16,666 nt of DNA from Woeseiaceae bacterium (GTDB taxonomy: Bacteria > Pseudomonadota > Gammaproteobacteria > Steroidobacterales > Woeseiaceae): positions 1-16,666 of the forward strand of contig WTCH01000186.1 of assembly GCA_013138675.1 (NCBI GenBank), in the 5' to 3' direction. A program made the position numbers and the translations under genes. Position 1 is the stretch's first letter. Every line of letters starts with the position of its first letter. Under the pieces are notes generated by a model that saw only the letters and a program-made list of their open reading frames with translations, was not told the origin of the DNA and made no database searches. Below are positions 6,839 through 14,398 of this stretch, piece by piece.

Positions 6839-7738
6839 TCAGAGCAGCAGTTTCGTGCCGTGTTCGAACGCAAATTCCCGATGAAGCTGCTGCAAGCGGC
6901 AGGTCATATCGCCGAGCGCGCCGTTGGCGATTTGTCGTCCGTCAGCCTCGAGAATAGGCGTGAGTTCGCCCATCGTACCGCTCGTAAACACCTCGTCGGC
7001 CGTATACAGCTCGGTTAACGAGAGGTTCCTCTCGTCTGCCGGGATGTCATTCTCAGCGCAAATGTCGAGAATCATCTTTCGCGTGAGGCCGGGCAGGCAG
7101 CTGTCCGCATGCGGCGTGCTGACGACACCGTTCTTGACGATGAACAAATTTGTGTCGTTCGTTTCGGATACAAACCCCTGGATGTCCAGCATGATCGCGG
7201 CGTCCACGTTCGCAACGTTGGCTTCAATTGACGCGAGGATATTGTTGAGCAGATTGTTGTGGTGGATCTTTGAGTCCAGACATTGCGGTGTGTTTCGGCG
7301 AGTCGATGCTGTAATGACGCGGATGCCGTTGTCTGAATAAACGGGTGGCTTCCATTCCGCAAGGACGATCAGCGTGCAGCCGGACTGGTTGAACTTCGGA
7401 TTCATTCCGGAGGTGACTTTCTCACCGCGCGTCAGCGTTAGCCGCATGTGCGCCTCATCACGCATGCCGTTCGCTTCGAGTGTCTGGAATATCGCGTCGC
7501 GCACTTCGTCGCTCGAGGGAACCGCTTCAAAAGCCAGTGTCTTTGCGGAATTCTGCAATCGTTCCAGGTGCCCTTCGAGCGCCGCAATGCGGCCGTCATA
7601 AACACGCAAACCCTCCCAGACGGCATCACCGCCCTGCACGACGCTGTCAAAGACGGAAACTCGCGCCTCGTCGCGGTGGACAAGTTCGCCACCAACGTAA
7701 ACCACGATGTCTTTGTTTCGCGGGTCTGGCAATTTCAT
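6839..7738 (-). CDS. Class IV PLP-dependent aminotransferase (branched-chain / D-amino-acid type)
   Basis: The 299-residue protein belongs to the fold-type IV aminotransferases. The PLP-binding lysine is Lys157 in SKIHHNNLLNNILAS. Arg60 in HLERLQNSA probably binds the cofactor phosphate, Glu192 in GFVSETNDTNLF contacts the pyridine nitrogen, and SGTMGELTPI (253-262) forms the phosphate cup. SGTMGELTPI differs from the TGTAAEVTPI-like form I know from IlvE, and the arginine-rich MRLTLTRGE (98-106) is unlike the usual BCAT block. The substrate therefore may not be a branched-chain amino acid. Its ATG overlaps the stop of the upstream sulfotransferase-like gene (ATGA, 7735-7738), so it is probably translated from the same message. 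Fold and chemistry are secure; substrate is not. Confidence 0.9.
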   Translation of the reverse strand: MKLPDPRNKDIVVYVGGELVHRDEARVSVFDSVVQGGDAVWEGLRVYDGRIAALEGHLERLQNSAKTLAFEAVPSSDEVRDAIFQTLEANGMRDEAHMRLTLTRGEKVTSGMNPKFNQSGCTLIVLAEWKPPVYSDNGIRVITASTRRNTPQCLDSKIHHNNLLNNILASIEANVANVDAAIMLDIQGFVSETNDTNLFIVKNGVVSTPHADSCLPGLTRKMILDICAENDIPADERNLSLTELYTADEVFTSGTMGELTPILEADGRQIANGALGDMTCRLQQLHREFAFEHGTKLLL

Positions 7739-8478
7739 GGTTGGTCTCCGGAGTTTGTGGCGCGAATCGCCTGTTCGAATAGCAGGTCATACCACGGCTG
7801 GCATTCCACCAGAAGTGGCTTGAGGTGTGCGGGGAAATCAAGCTTCGGTCTATACGCTGAAAACCCCGTGCTTTGATGCACGGCATGGTACCAGTGAGGC
7901 GCCCATACGCCATCCTCAGCACGTGGCCCGGCCGGCCATTGCAACATGTCCGCTGTGAATACGTGGCCAAGGTGATCGCAAAGCTGCCGGAGGACACCTT
8001 CGGGGTCGAGCAGCAACTCTCGCGAATCGAGAATAGCGGGACGCTGCCCCTCAGACAGCAGTTCTGAATACAACTCCCACTGTCGTTTCATACCCGTATC
8101 CGCAAGTTGTGCATGGGGAACCTGGACAGTCAGTGACGGTAACATTTCCTTCGGATCCCGAATCAGAAATAGATTGCAGGTCCGGCGCAGGAAACCGAGA
8201 TCGAGACCGACCAGATGGTGTGCCATGTGTTTGATGAACAGGCGCTTCGTTGAATCATGGGCTTGTTGATCGATTAATTCGCGCATCACGGCATTACCAT
8301 CGCAATTCATTGCGTCCATTACATCCTGCCCGCCTGGATGATCGGCACCGGATACACGCAGATAGTGGCCATACAGAGGCTCGTCAATGACGCGGATATC
8401 ATCATGCTGGGCAAAGCTGTACATCAGGGCCGTCGACACATTTCGAGGGCCTGACCAGAGGCAAACGGGTGTTGTCAT
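7735..8478 (-). CDS. Sulfotransferase-like P-loop protein
   Basis: The 247-residue protein starts with a phosphosulfate-binding-type loop, LWSGPRNVSTALMYSF (residues 7-22), where the usual GxPRSGT-like signature reads SGPRNVST. IDEPLYGHYL follows at 31-40. A buried strand ending in an Arg, CNLFLIRDPKEMLPS (about 141-155), resembles the 3'-phosphate-binding segment of PAPS-dependent sulfotransferases. By family it would transfer sulfate from PAPS to an unknown acceptor; no acceptor can be read from the sequence. The start ATG is preceded by AAGGCAGG at a slightly long spacing. It is the first gene of a two-gene unit with the aminotransferase, which it overlaps by four bases. Soluble, with no signal peptide or membrane helix. 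Confidence 0.8.
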   Translation of the reverse strand: MTTPVCLWSGPRNVSTALMYSFAQHDDIRVIDEPLYGHYLRVSGADHPGGQDVMDAMNCDGNAVMRELIDQQAHDSTKRLFIKHMAHHLVGLDLGFLRRTCNLFLIRDPKEMLPSLTVQVPHAQLADTGMKRQWELYSELLSEGQRPAILDSRELLLDPEGVLRQLCDHLGHVFTADMLQWPAGPRAEDGVWAPHWYHAVHQSTGFSAYRPKLDFPAHLKPLLVECQPWYDLLFEQAIRATNSGDQP

Positions 8479-8564
8479 GATTATGTGGCCTGCCTTATGT
8501 GCGTTCTGTCACAAATTGATGGTGTGGAGTGTGATGGAAGAGCCAATTTAACTAAACTTGGCGC

Positions 8565-9140
8565 ATGTTCAAGACCTTCATAGTGGGAATCCTGCTTGGC
8601 GTCGCCGTTGCAGCGGCGGCCTTGCATTACTTTCCGGCCGTCAATCAGTCTCGTGAGCAGTCATTAATCATCGTTCATCCTAACCGCGGCAATAGCGAGA
8701 CTTTCCACGTCAATATTCCCATGGATCGCGTCATGACAGGTGCGCCATCCCAGAAAGAGCCGCTGCCGGTCGGGCTGGAGTGGCCTGTTGATCCGCGTTT
8801 CGCGGATACACGGGCTGAGCTATTCAAGATTCGCAATGGCAAAGATGCAGTTGTGGGCGTCGCGAGCCGCATCGCCGCAAATGATGTGTCATCAGGAGAA
8901 ATAGTAGAGTGGGTACTGCACCTGCCGGCGCGAGGTTCGGCGTATGTGATCATGCAAGCCGAACCACTTGAGGATGGCTATCGCACAGGCAATCTCGCAG
9001 CGGGGACTCGTGAGTTCTCTCCACTGGTCGGCCGCGTCAGCGAGCAATGGGTGGCAGATACGTCCGGCGCCGAGGACGCACCGGTGGGGCGCATCGAACT
9101 CACCACTGCTTTTGTTGCGAGAAAGGTCGAAGAAGAATGA
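8565..9140 (+). CDS. Membrane-anchored protein of unknown function, first of a tandem pair
   Basis: I do not recognise this family. The 191-residue product has one N-terminal membrane helix (about residues 4-22, VGILLGVAVAAAALHYF) and a predicted periplasmic domain of about 165 residues rich in short beta-like stretches. There is no lipobox. The segment from about residue 86 to 130, with KIRNGKDAVVGVASR and LPARGSAYVIMQAE, resembles the matching part of the following protein, as does the C-terminal part with TREFSPLVGRV. The two genes overlap as ATGA (9137-9140). The start is divergent from the sulfotransferase-like gene, with 86 bases between them, and has only a weak ribosome-binding site. 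Confidence 0.78.
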   Translation: MFKTFIVGILLGVAVAAAALHYFPAVNQSREQSLIIVHPNRGNSETFHVNIPMDRVMTGAPSQKEPLPVGLEWPVDPRFADTRAELFKIRNGKDAVVGVASRIAANDVSSGEIVEWVLHLPARGSAYVIMQAEPLEDGYRTGNLAAGTREFSPLVGRVSEQWVADTSGAEDAPVGRIELTTAFVARKVEEE

Positions 9141-9838
9141 AGTACCTGATTTCGCTTGTTGTCGGCATGGTCGTGGGCGCCGCCGCGTTCCTGGCGCTGC
9201 TGTACTACAACCCTATGACGTCACAAAATAAATTGTCGCCGCTGTCAGTCTCTGACAACAAAGTCATCACGTACAATTACTCCGCAGTCGCAACAGATGC
9301 GCTGGTCTTTACGAACGACGGCAAGTCGACAGTTGCGCCATATCCTTCCAAAGTTCAGCAACTCTGGGAGCCAACCGTACGCCTAACCGATACTATGGCG
9401 ACGGTGCTGCGGGACAGTCGAAATCAGCCAGTCGCAATCGGCATCAAGTTTTCGTCACGCTCCGAGAGCACAAGAATTCTCAACGGTGAAGCGATCATCG
9501 ACAGCGCCTGGCACATTTACGCGCCCGGCCAGGGAAGCCTGTTCGTCGAACAGCGGGAAAATTACTGGGGCTATCTGCGGGAAATCGTGGTTCCGGCCTA
9601 TCGGAGTTCCGGTGACAGCTGGCGCGGCAACTGGAATGGCATCATCACGTCGGGGCCCGGTGCACTGGGCACGGCAAGAGTTATCGGTGGCAGCGGAGAA
9701 TTTGCGGACCTCGAGACTGATGGTGTCGAGTCGCTAAGCGCAAAAGCCTATTCCGTAAAACACGGCCCGGTCGCCGTCGACGGCACATTGGCTGTCGAGC
9801 TGCCGGCGCCAATTTCAGATCCTACGCCAGATCCTTGA
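9137..9838 (+). CDS. Membrane-anchored protein of unknown function, second of a tandem pair
   Basis: From ATG 9137 the product is 233 residues. The N-terminus is a membrane helix (about 3-24, LISLVVGMVVGAAAFLALLY) with the same layout as its neighbour. The outer domain contains DSRNQPVAIGIKFSSR, WHIYAPGQGSLFVEQRE and ARVIGGSGEFADLE. The last resembles the GGxGxF-type turn of small beta-barrel domains such as dirigent or allene-oxide-cyclase folds, which is only an impression. The frame is open back to a GTG at 9047, but that start would lie deep in the previous gene and add a Cys/Arg-rich shadow sequence. The ATG with the ATGA overlap and GAAGAA upstream is better. Its last 17 bases overlap the convergent flavoprotein gene. 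Function unknown. Confidence 0.78.
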   Translation: MKYLISLVVGMVVGAAAFLALLYYNPMTSQNKLSPLSVSDNKVITYNYSAVATDALVFTNDGKSTVAPYPSKVQQLWEPTVRLTDTMATVLRDSRNQPVAIGIKFSSRSESTRILNGEAIIDSAWHIYAPGQGSLFVEQRENYWGYLREIVVPAYRSSGDSWRGNWNGIITSGPGALGTARVIGGSGEFADLETDGVESLSAKAYSVKHGPVAVDGTLAVELPAPISDPTPDP

Positions 9839-11036
9839 GCGCCATTTCGGCGTTGGCAAGTTTGTCTCGATCGATCTTCGCGCGCTCCGCGATCAGCGCT
9901 TTCGACTGCATGAATTCGTGCGGTGAGTTAATTGCATCGACGGCGATAAGTACGCCATCTTTAAGATAGCAGCACGCGAAACTGCCGTTCGACGGGTCGC
10001 CGCGCAATACAACGTCATCATAGCCTTCTGACAAGCCCGCGATCTGTAGCTTGAGTCCGTACTGGTCGGACCAGAACCAGGGTACCTGGGAGTAATGTGA
10101 TTCGACGCCGCAGATATTACTGGCGGCCGTCTTGGCCTGTTCGAGCGCATTGTGAACCGACTCGAGCCGTAACAGCCGTCCGTAAATAGTGTTGGGATGG
10201 GATGTGCAGTCACCGATCGCGAAAACATCGGGGTCAGCCGTCCGACATGTGTCGTCGACGATGATGCCGTTGATTACGTCGAGGCCAGCCGCTTCGGCGA
10301 TTTCTGAGTTTGGCAGAATACCGACACCGACGACGGCAAAGTCGGTTGGGATTTCCTGTCCGTCGTCGGTTATGGCGCGTTTGACGCGCCGCTTGCCTTC
10401 GAACGCCGCGAGGTCGGTCGACAGCAAGAGCTTCACGCCGTGTTTCGTGTGTTCGAGTTGGAAGTAATCGGAGACGTTGGGTGAAACGACCCGACTCAAT
10501 ACGCGGTCGGCCATTTCAATGACCGTAACATCGAGACCCCGCTGGCGACAAACGGCAGCGACCTCAAGCCCGATGTAGCCTGCGCCGACGATAACGACGT
10601 TCTTGTTGCCCGACATTTTACTGCGGATCGCTTCGACATCGGCAATGTTGCGCAGATAATGAATGCCGGGCAGATCGTGTCCCGGCACCTCAATCTTGCG
10701 TACTCGCGATCCAAGGGCGAGAACGAGCTTGTCATAGGCAAATTCGACGCCGTCGCCGGCGATGACCTTTTTCCCCGCACGATCGATGCATTCAATTCTC
10801 GTATTGAGGTGCACTTCGATCTGTGGATCGTCGTAGAACGATGCCGGCTTGAAATGCAGGCGTTCGGCGTCCAGGTCACCGGACAGGAATTTCTTCGACA
10901 GTGGCGGTCGTTGATAGGGAAGTTGTGCTTCGTCACCAATCAGGATTATCTTGCCTGCAAATCCCTTTTGTTTGAGTGTTGCGACAACTTGACCGGCACC
11001 GTGTCCGGCGCCCGCAATAACGATTGTATCTGCCAT
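9822..11036 (-). CDS. Ferredoxin/rubredoxin reductase-type FAD/NAD(P)H oxidoreductase
   Basis: From ATG 11034-11036 (AGGAAG upstream, nine bases away) the product has 404 residues. It begins with the FAD dinucleotide fold IVIAGAGHGAGQVVATLKQK (residues 5-24) and continues with the class signature PYQRPPLSKKFL (40-51). A second dinucleotide fold VVIVGAGYIGLEVAAV (NADH-binding) and the FAD motif DVFAIGDCT follow. LESVHNALEQAKTAA and PWFWSDQYGLKLQIAGL are typical of reductases that pass electrons from NAD(P)H to a ferredoxin or rubredoxin of oxygenase systems. No CxxC redox disulfide is seen, which excludes lipoamide or thioredoxin reductase types. No ferredoxin or oxygenase gene is in the window, so its partner is unknown. 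It starts 14 bases after the transporter stop, so the two should be one operon. Confidence 0.88.
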   Translation of the reverse strand: MADTIVIAGAGHGAGQVVATLKQKGFAGKIILIGDEAQLPYQRPPLSKKFLSGDLDAERLHFKPASFYDDPQIEVHLNTRIECIDRAGKKVIAGDGVEFAYDKLVLALGSRVRKIEVPGHDLPGIHYLRNIADVEAIRSKMSGNKNVVIVGAGYIGLEVAAVCRQRGLDVTVIEMADRVLSRVVSPNVSDYFQLEHTKHGVKLLLSTDLAAFEGKRRVKRAITDDGQEIPTDFAVVGVGILPNSEIAEAAGLDVINGIIVDDTCRTADPDVFAIGDCTSHPNTIYGRLLRLESVHNALEQAKTAASNICGVESHYSQVPWFWSDQYGLKLQIAGLSEGYDDVVLRGDPSNGSFACCYLKDGVLIAVDAINSPHEFMQSKALIAERAKIDRDKLANAEMALKDLA

Positions 11037-11050
11037 GACTCGTTGCTTCC

Positions 11051-13411
11051 TTACATTGCTTGTAACGGCCACAAGATGGGCAGCAAGACCATGACCGTAA
11101 TAAATACGACGATTGTCAATGGAACACCGACCTTAAGATAGTCGATGAACCGGTATCCGCCCGGACCCATAACGAGGATGTTTGCGGGGTGAGAAATAGG
11201 GCTGGTGAAACTCGCTGACGCCGCCATCGCGACAGCCATCATTGCGGTTTCGGGCCGCAGGCCCATATCACCCATCGCCGACAGCACGATCGGCGCCATC
11301 AGGACGACAAGTGCGGCTGTCGGGATGATCATCGTGGCCATGGCCGTCAAGACATACAGGCCCATGATCACGGGCCACGGGCCTGCGTCACCAAGCAGCG
11401 TCATGACCTGACCCGCGAGATAGGTAGCCGCCCCGGAATCAGCCATCGCGGTTCCCAGGGGCAACATGCCGGCGATCAGGAAAATCGCGCGCCAGTCGAT
11501 CGCTCGATACGCCTGTTCCATATTAAGACAGCCGGTGAGCACCATGATGCTGCCGCCGACAACCGCCGCGACAGAAATTGGCGCCTTTCCCATCATGACG
11601 GACACGACGACCGCGAGCATGATAAAAGCCGCCAAAGGCGCGCGGCGTGTGTCCGGTGGTTTCTGGCCAAGGGGTGTCAGTATCAGGAAGTCAGAATCCG
11701 TCGACAGCAGTTGCAAGCGTTCACGCGGACCGAGTAGCAGCAATGCGTCGCCAATCTGTAGTCGCTCGTCGGCGATATCGGTGCCGACCATCTCGCCCTC
11801 GCGCCAGATTCCAGCGAGTTCGATACCGTAGCGCTCACGGAAGTTGAGCTCCCCAACGGTGAGTCCCGCGAGTGTGCTACGAGGATCGAGTGTCGCATCC
11901 ATGAGGGTCAGGCGCTCCGACTCAAACGCACCCAGGTTGGCCGGGACCGAGGTTTCAATTTCGAAGTCCTGCAAACCGCGCAGTACATCAAGGTCACTTG
12001 GTTGCCCCTCAATCAAAAGCAGGTCGCCGCCGATGAGAATTTCGTCTCCGCGCGGCATCACGGTCAGAGCACTGTCGCGGAAGATCGCCACAATGCGAAA
12101 ATCGAAAACATCGGGCAGCCGGCTCTTCTTCAGTGATGCGCCGGCAAGATCGCTTTCCTTTGGCAGTCTGACGACGAACATGCGATCGTCGGTACGGTAC
12201 TGCTCATCGAGACGCTCGCCTTTCAGTAACCCCACGTCGGTGAAGTCGGAAAACTTCTCTAGCTGAGCCACTGCATCGATCTCGCCTTGCACGAGCACTC
12301 GCTCACCTTTGCGCAGTGGAACATAGGCCAGGTTGGTTAGTCGGTACTGGTTGCGCCGCCGCAAACCTACAACGGAAACATTGAAGCGCGTCCGAAAGGC
12401 GGCGTGACGCACGAGTTCCGAGACAAGTGGAGATGTATCTGAAATCGTAACTTCCGCATAGGCTATTTTCGAGGCAACCATGGATTTCAGGACCGGCGCT
12501 TCGCGCTCGATGACGAGGTCACTCCAGCGCCGCAGTTCGCGGAATTGATCCACGCGACCCTGCACCAGGATGCCATCACCTCCGCGAAGGACGGTTTGCC
12601 GGCTCGGCAGTGGTTCGCTGCGGCCTTGTCTCACAAGTGCAAGAATAATCAGTCCGGTCGATGTGCCGATGCGGCTCTCAGCGAGAGTTTTTCCGACCAG
12701 GATAGAGTTTGTCGGCACGCGCATCATAAAGGTGCGCTCGTGCAACTTATATTGCGCGCGCAGGCTGCGTTGACTGACATGCTTGCCGTGTTCCGCGATC
12801 TGCTTGGGCAGCAGAAACCGGCCGAAGAAAGCAACGAATATCACACCGACGGCCATGACGGCGCCGCCAATCGGCGTGAAGTCAAACAATTTGAATGGCT
12901 CGAAACCAAAACGTTTCAGCGACTCACTGATGAGCAGGTTGGGTGGCGTGCCGATCATGGTCATGAGGCCGCCCAGCAACGTGGAATACGCCAGCGGCAT
13001 TAACAAGCGCGACGCGGGAATGCGCGTGCGACGTGCGACATCGACGACGACGGGAAGCATGAGCGCGGCAACGCCGATATTATTCATGAAGGCCGACAAC
13101 ACAGCGCCCGTGATCATAATGACCAGGATCATCGAGAACTCGCGCCGCCCACCCAGTTTCATGACCTGCCGGCCAATGATGTCGGCAATCCCTGTGCGCG
13201 TCAGGCCTTCGCTCAGAATGAACATTGCCCAGACCGTGATTACGGCACCGTTCGAGAAGCCGTCGAAGGCCTCCTCGGCCGTTACGAGGCCCGTAAGAGC
13301 GAGCGCGCCGAGAACAAGCAGCGCGACGAGATCCATGCGAATAACTTCGCTGATAAAGAGGATCAGCGAAATGCCGAGGATGATCAGGACAAGGGCAATG
13401 TCGAGAGTCAT
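11051..13411 (-). CDS. SLC13/DASS-type transporter with four RCK_C-like domains
   Basis: The 786-residue protein has two membrane halves separated by a long soluble centre. The first half (about 1-205) has FMNNIGVAALMLPV (108-121) and GTPPNLL (154-160). The second (about 590-786) has FTSPISHPANILVMGPGGY (735-753). Both are family signatures of the divalent-anion:sodium symporter group. The centre (about 228-570) contains four successive domains of the TrkA-C/RCK_C type, at about 228-293, 318-385, 410-478 and 502-570. Each ends in a strand like GDGILVQG, GERVLVQG, GDLLLIEG or GDALLLLG. These domains bind small ligands in potassium channels and likely regulate transport here. Substrate cannot be read; sulfate, carboxylates and related anions are common in the family. 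The longer frame to 13852 is not used because it would run into the divergent hydrolase gene. Confidence 0.93.
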   Translation of the reverse strand: MTLDIALVLIILGISLILFISEVIRMDLVALLVLGALALTGLVTAEEAFDGFSNGAVITVWAMFILSEGLTRTGIADIIGRQVMKLGGRREFSMILVIMITGAVLSAFMNNIGVAALMLPVVVDVARRTRIPASRLLMPLAYSTLLGGLMTMIGTPPNLLISESLKRFGFEPFKLFDFTPIGGAVMAVGVIFVAFFGRFLLPKQIAEHGKHVSQRSLRAQYKLHERTFMMRVPTNSILVGKTLAESRIGTSTGLIILALVRQGRSEPLPSRQTVLRGGDGILVQGRVDQFRELRRWSDLVIEREAPVLKSMVASKIAYAEVTISDTSPLVSELVRHAAFRTRFNVSVVGLRRRNQYRLTNLAYVPLRKGERVLVQGEIDAVAQLEKFSDFTDVGLLKGERLDEQYRTDDRMFVVRLPKESDLAGASLKKSRLPDVFDFRIVAIFRDSALTVMPRGDEILIGGDLLLIEGQPSDLDVLRGLQDFEIETSVPANLGAFESERLTLMDATLDPRSTLAGLTVGELNFRERYGIELAGIWREGEMVGTDIADERLQIGDALLLLGPRERLQLLSTDSDFLILTPLGQKPPDTRRAPLAAFIMLAVVVSVMMGKAPISVAAVVGGSIMVLTGCLNMEQAYRAIDWRAIFLIAGMLPLGTAMADSGAATYLAGQVMTLLGDAGPWPVIMGLYVLTAMATMIIPTAALVVLMAPIVLSAMGDMGLRPETAMMAVAMAASASFTSPISHPANILVMGPGGYRFIDYLKVGVPLTIVVFITVMVLLPILWPLQAM

Positions 13412-13464
13412 GAGCGCATTTATACAGACTACGCGGCGTGCGGAATAGGGCATCATGCATTCCC
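13412..13464. promoter_or_regulatory. Divergent promoter region; possible leaderless transporter start
   Basis: Only 53 bases separate the transporter start (minus) from the hydrolase start (plus). On the minus strand TATAAA lies 7 bases before the transporter ATG, and no Shine-Dalgarno is visible in between. If that hexamer is a -10 element, transcription would begin at or next to the ATG, giving a leaderless message. No convincing -35 is seen. Confidence 0.3.
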
Positions 13465-14340
13465 ATGTCCGAAGAGCAGATTTACGAACCGAAAGAAGCG
13501 CCGCGTATGGCGCGAATCGATGTTCGCGGCGTCGACTACGCCGTGACAGAGTGGGGCGACAAAGACGCACCTTTGCTCGTCTTTTTGCACGGATTCGCTG
13601 ATGCTGGAGCGACGTTCCAGTTCGTTGTTGACGAATTTCGGCACGATTGGCTGGTGGTCGCGCCTGACTGGCGGGGGTTTGGCCGCACGCAGCCTGATAC
13701 GGAGGCATTTTGGTTTCCGGACTACCTGGCAGATCTTGATCGCCTGCTGAGCCACTACAGTGCGGACAGCCCGGTGCGCCTAATTGGCCACAGCATGGGT
13801 GGCAACATTGCAGGACTTTACGCCGGGGCTTTTCCGGAGCGTGTGGCCGCACTGGTCAATCTTGAGGGGTTCGGTTTGCCTGACAGCTCACCATCGGATG
13901 CGCCGCGCCGTTACCGGGAATGGGTGGAGCACGGTCGTCAGCTGCCCGAACCCACAGTGCGCGACAACTACTCAGCGTTGGCCGAGGTGATCCGGCACAA
14001 GAATCCGCGCATGAGCCGGCCGCAAGCAGAGTTTGTGGCGCGGCAATGGGCTGAGGACATCGGTGACGATACTGCGGCGCAGCTGCGACTTCACCCCGCG
14101 CACAAATTGCCAAATCCTGTCCTGTACCGGCTCGCTGAAGTCGAAGCCTGCTGGCGTGAGGTGACGGCCGATGTTCTGCTCGTGGCTGGGCGTGACAGCG
14201 ACTTTGCGTCACCTGAAAACCTGCCGTTTCCGCGGCGCTGCACCGAGTGGATCGACGATTCCGGGCACATGCTGCACTTCGAACAACCGGCCGTTCTGGC
14301 GCGGCTAATAGAAGAATTTCTCCTAAAACCAATCACCTGA
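13465..14340 (+). CDS. Alpha/beta hydrolase
   Basis: From ATG 13465 the product has 291 residues with the alpha/beta-hydrolase order of motifs. The oxyanion-hole HG occurs in FLHGFADAG (40-48), DWRGFGRT at 68-75, and the nucleophile elbow LIGHSMGGNIAGLYAG (106-121) has Ser110. The acid is probably in AGRDSDFAS (241-249, Asp244 or Asp246), and the catalytic His268 is in DDSGHMLHFEQP. Substrate is unknown; the family includes esterases, epoxide hydrolases and haloalkane dehalogenases. There is no signal peptide, so it is cytoplasmic. A second ATG at 13507 has a better-placed AAAGAAG ribosome-binding site (8-base spacing) and would start at MARIDVRG, just before the first strand. Either start keeps every motif. 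It is followed 58 bases later by the helicase, but a LexA box between them suggests separate control of the helicase. Confidence 0.9.
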   Translation: MSEEQIYEPKEAPRMARIDVRGVDYAVTEWGDKDAPLLVFLHGFADAGATFQFVVDEFRHDWLVVAPDWRGFGRTQPDTEAFWFPDYLADLDRLLSHYSADSPVRLIGHSMGGNIAGLYAGAFPERVAALVNLEGFGLPDSSPSDAPRRYREWVEHGRQLPEPTVRDNYSALAEVIRHKNPRMSRPQAEFVARQWAEDIGDDTAAQLRLHPAHKLPNPVLYRLAEVEACWREVTADVLLVAGRDSDFASPENLPFPRRCTEWIDDSGHMLHFEQPAVLARLIEEFLLKPIT

Positions 14341-14342
14341 AC

Positions 14343-14378
14343 TTGTAAATCCATCCAGTACTGTATAAAAATACAGAC
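14343..14378 (+). promoter_or_regulatory. LexA (SOS) box over the helicase promoter
   Basis: The site CTGTATAAAAATACAG (14361-14376) fits the gammaproteobacterial LexA consensus CTG-N10-CAG exactly. It has the expected AT-rich centre and the flanking TA at 14359-14360. It lies 22 bases before the GTG start of the helicase gene. A possible -35 TTGTAA (14343-14348) and a -10-like TATAAA (14364-14369, spacing 15) would place the operator over the -10 element, where bound LexA would block RNA polymerase. The dyad is read from the sequence; LexA regulation is inferred from the consensus. Confidence 0.85.
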
Positions 14379-14386
14379 TTTTCCAC

Positions 14387-14393
14387 AGGAGAG
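14387..14393 (+). promoter_or_regulatory. Ribosome-binding site deciding the GTG start of the helicase
   Basis: AGGAGAG at 14387-14393 is a near-consensus Shine-Dalgarno with 5 bases to GTG 14399. No nearer ATG precedes the first helicase motif, so it fixes the non-ATG start. Confidence 0.75.
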
Positions 14394-14398
14394 ACGAG

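Noticed and set aside
9047..9136. GTG-started extension of the second anchored protein
   Set aside because: It lies in another frame of the previous gene, gives an Arg/Cys-rich stretch before the membrane helix, and ignores the ATGA coupling at 9137.
13412..13852. N-terminal extension of the transporter frame by 147 residues
   Set aside because: It runs antisense through the alpha/beta hydrolase gene, is rich in Arg, Cys and Pro, and has no family similarity. The ATG at 13411 begins directly before the first membrane helix.
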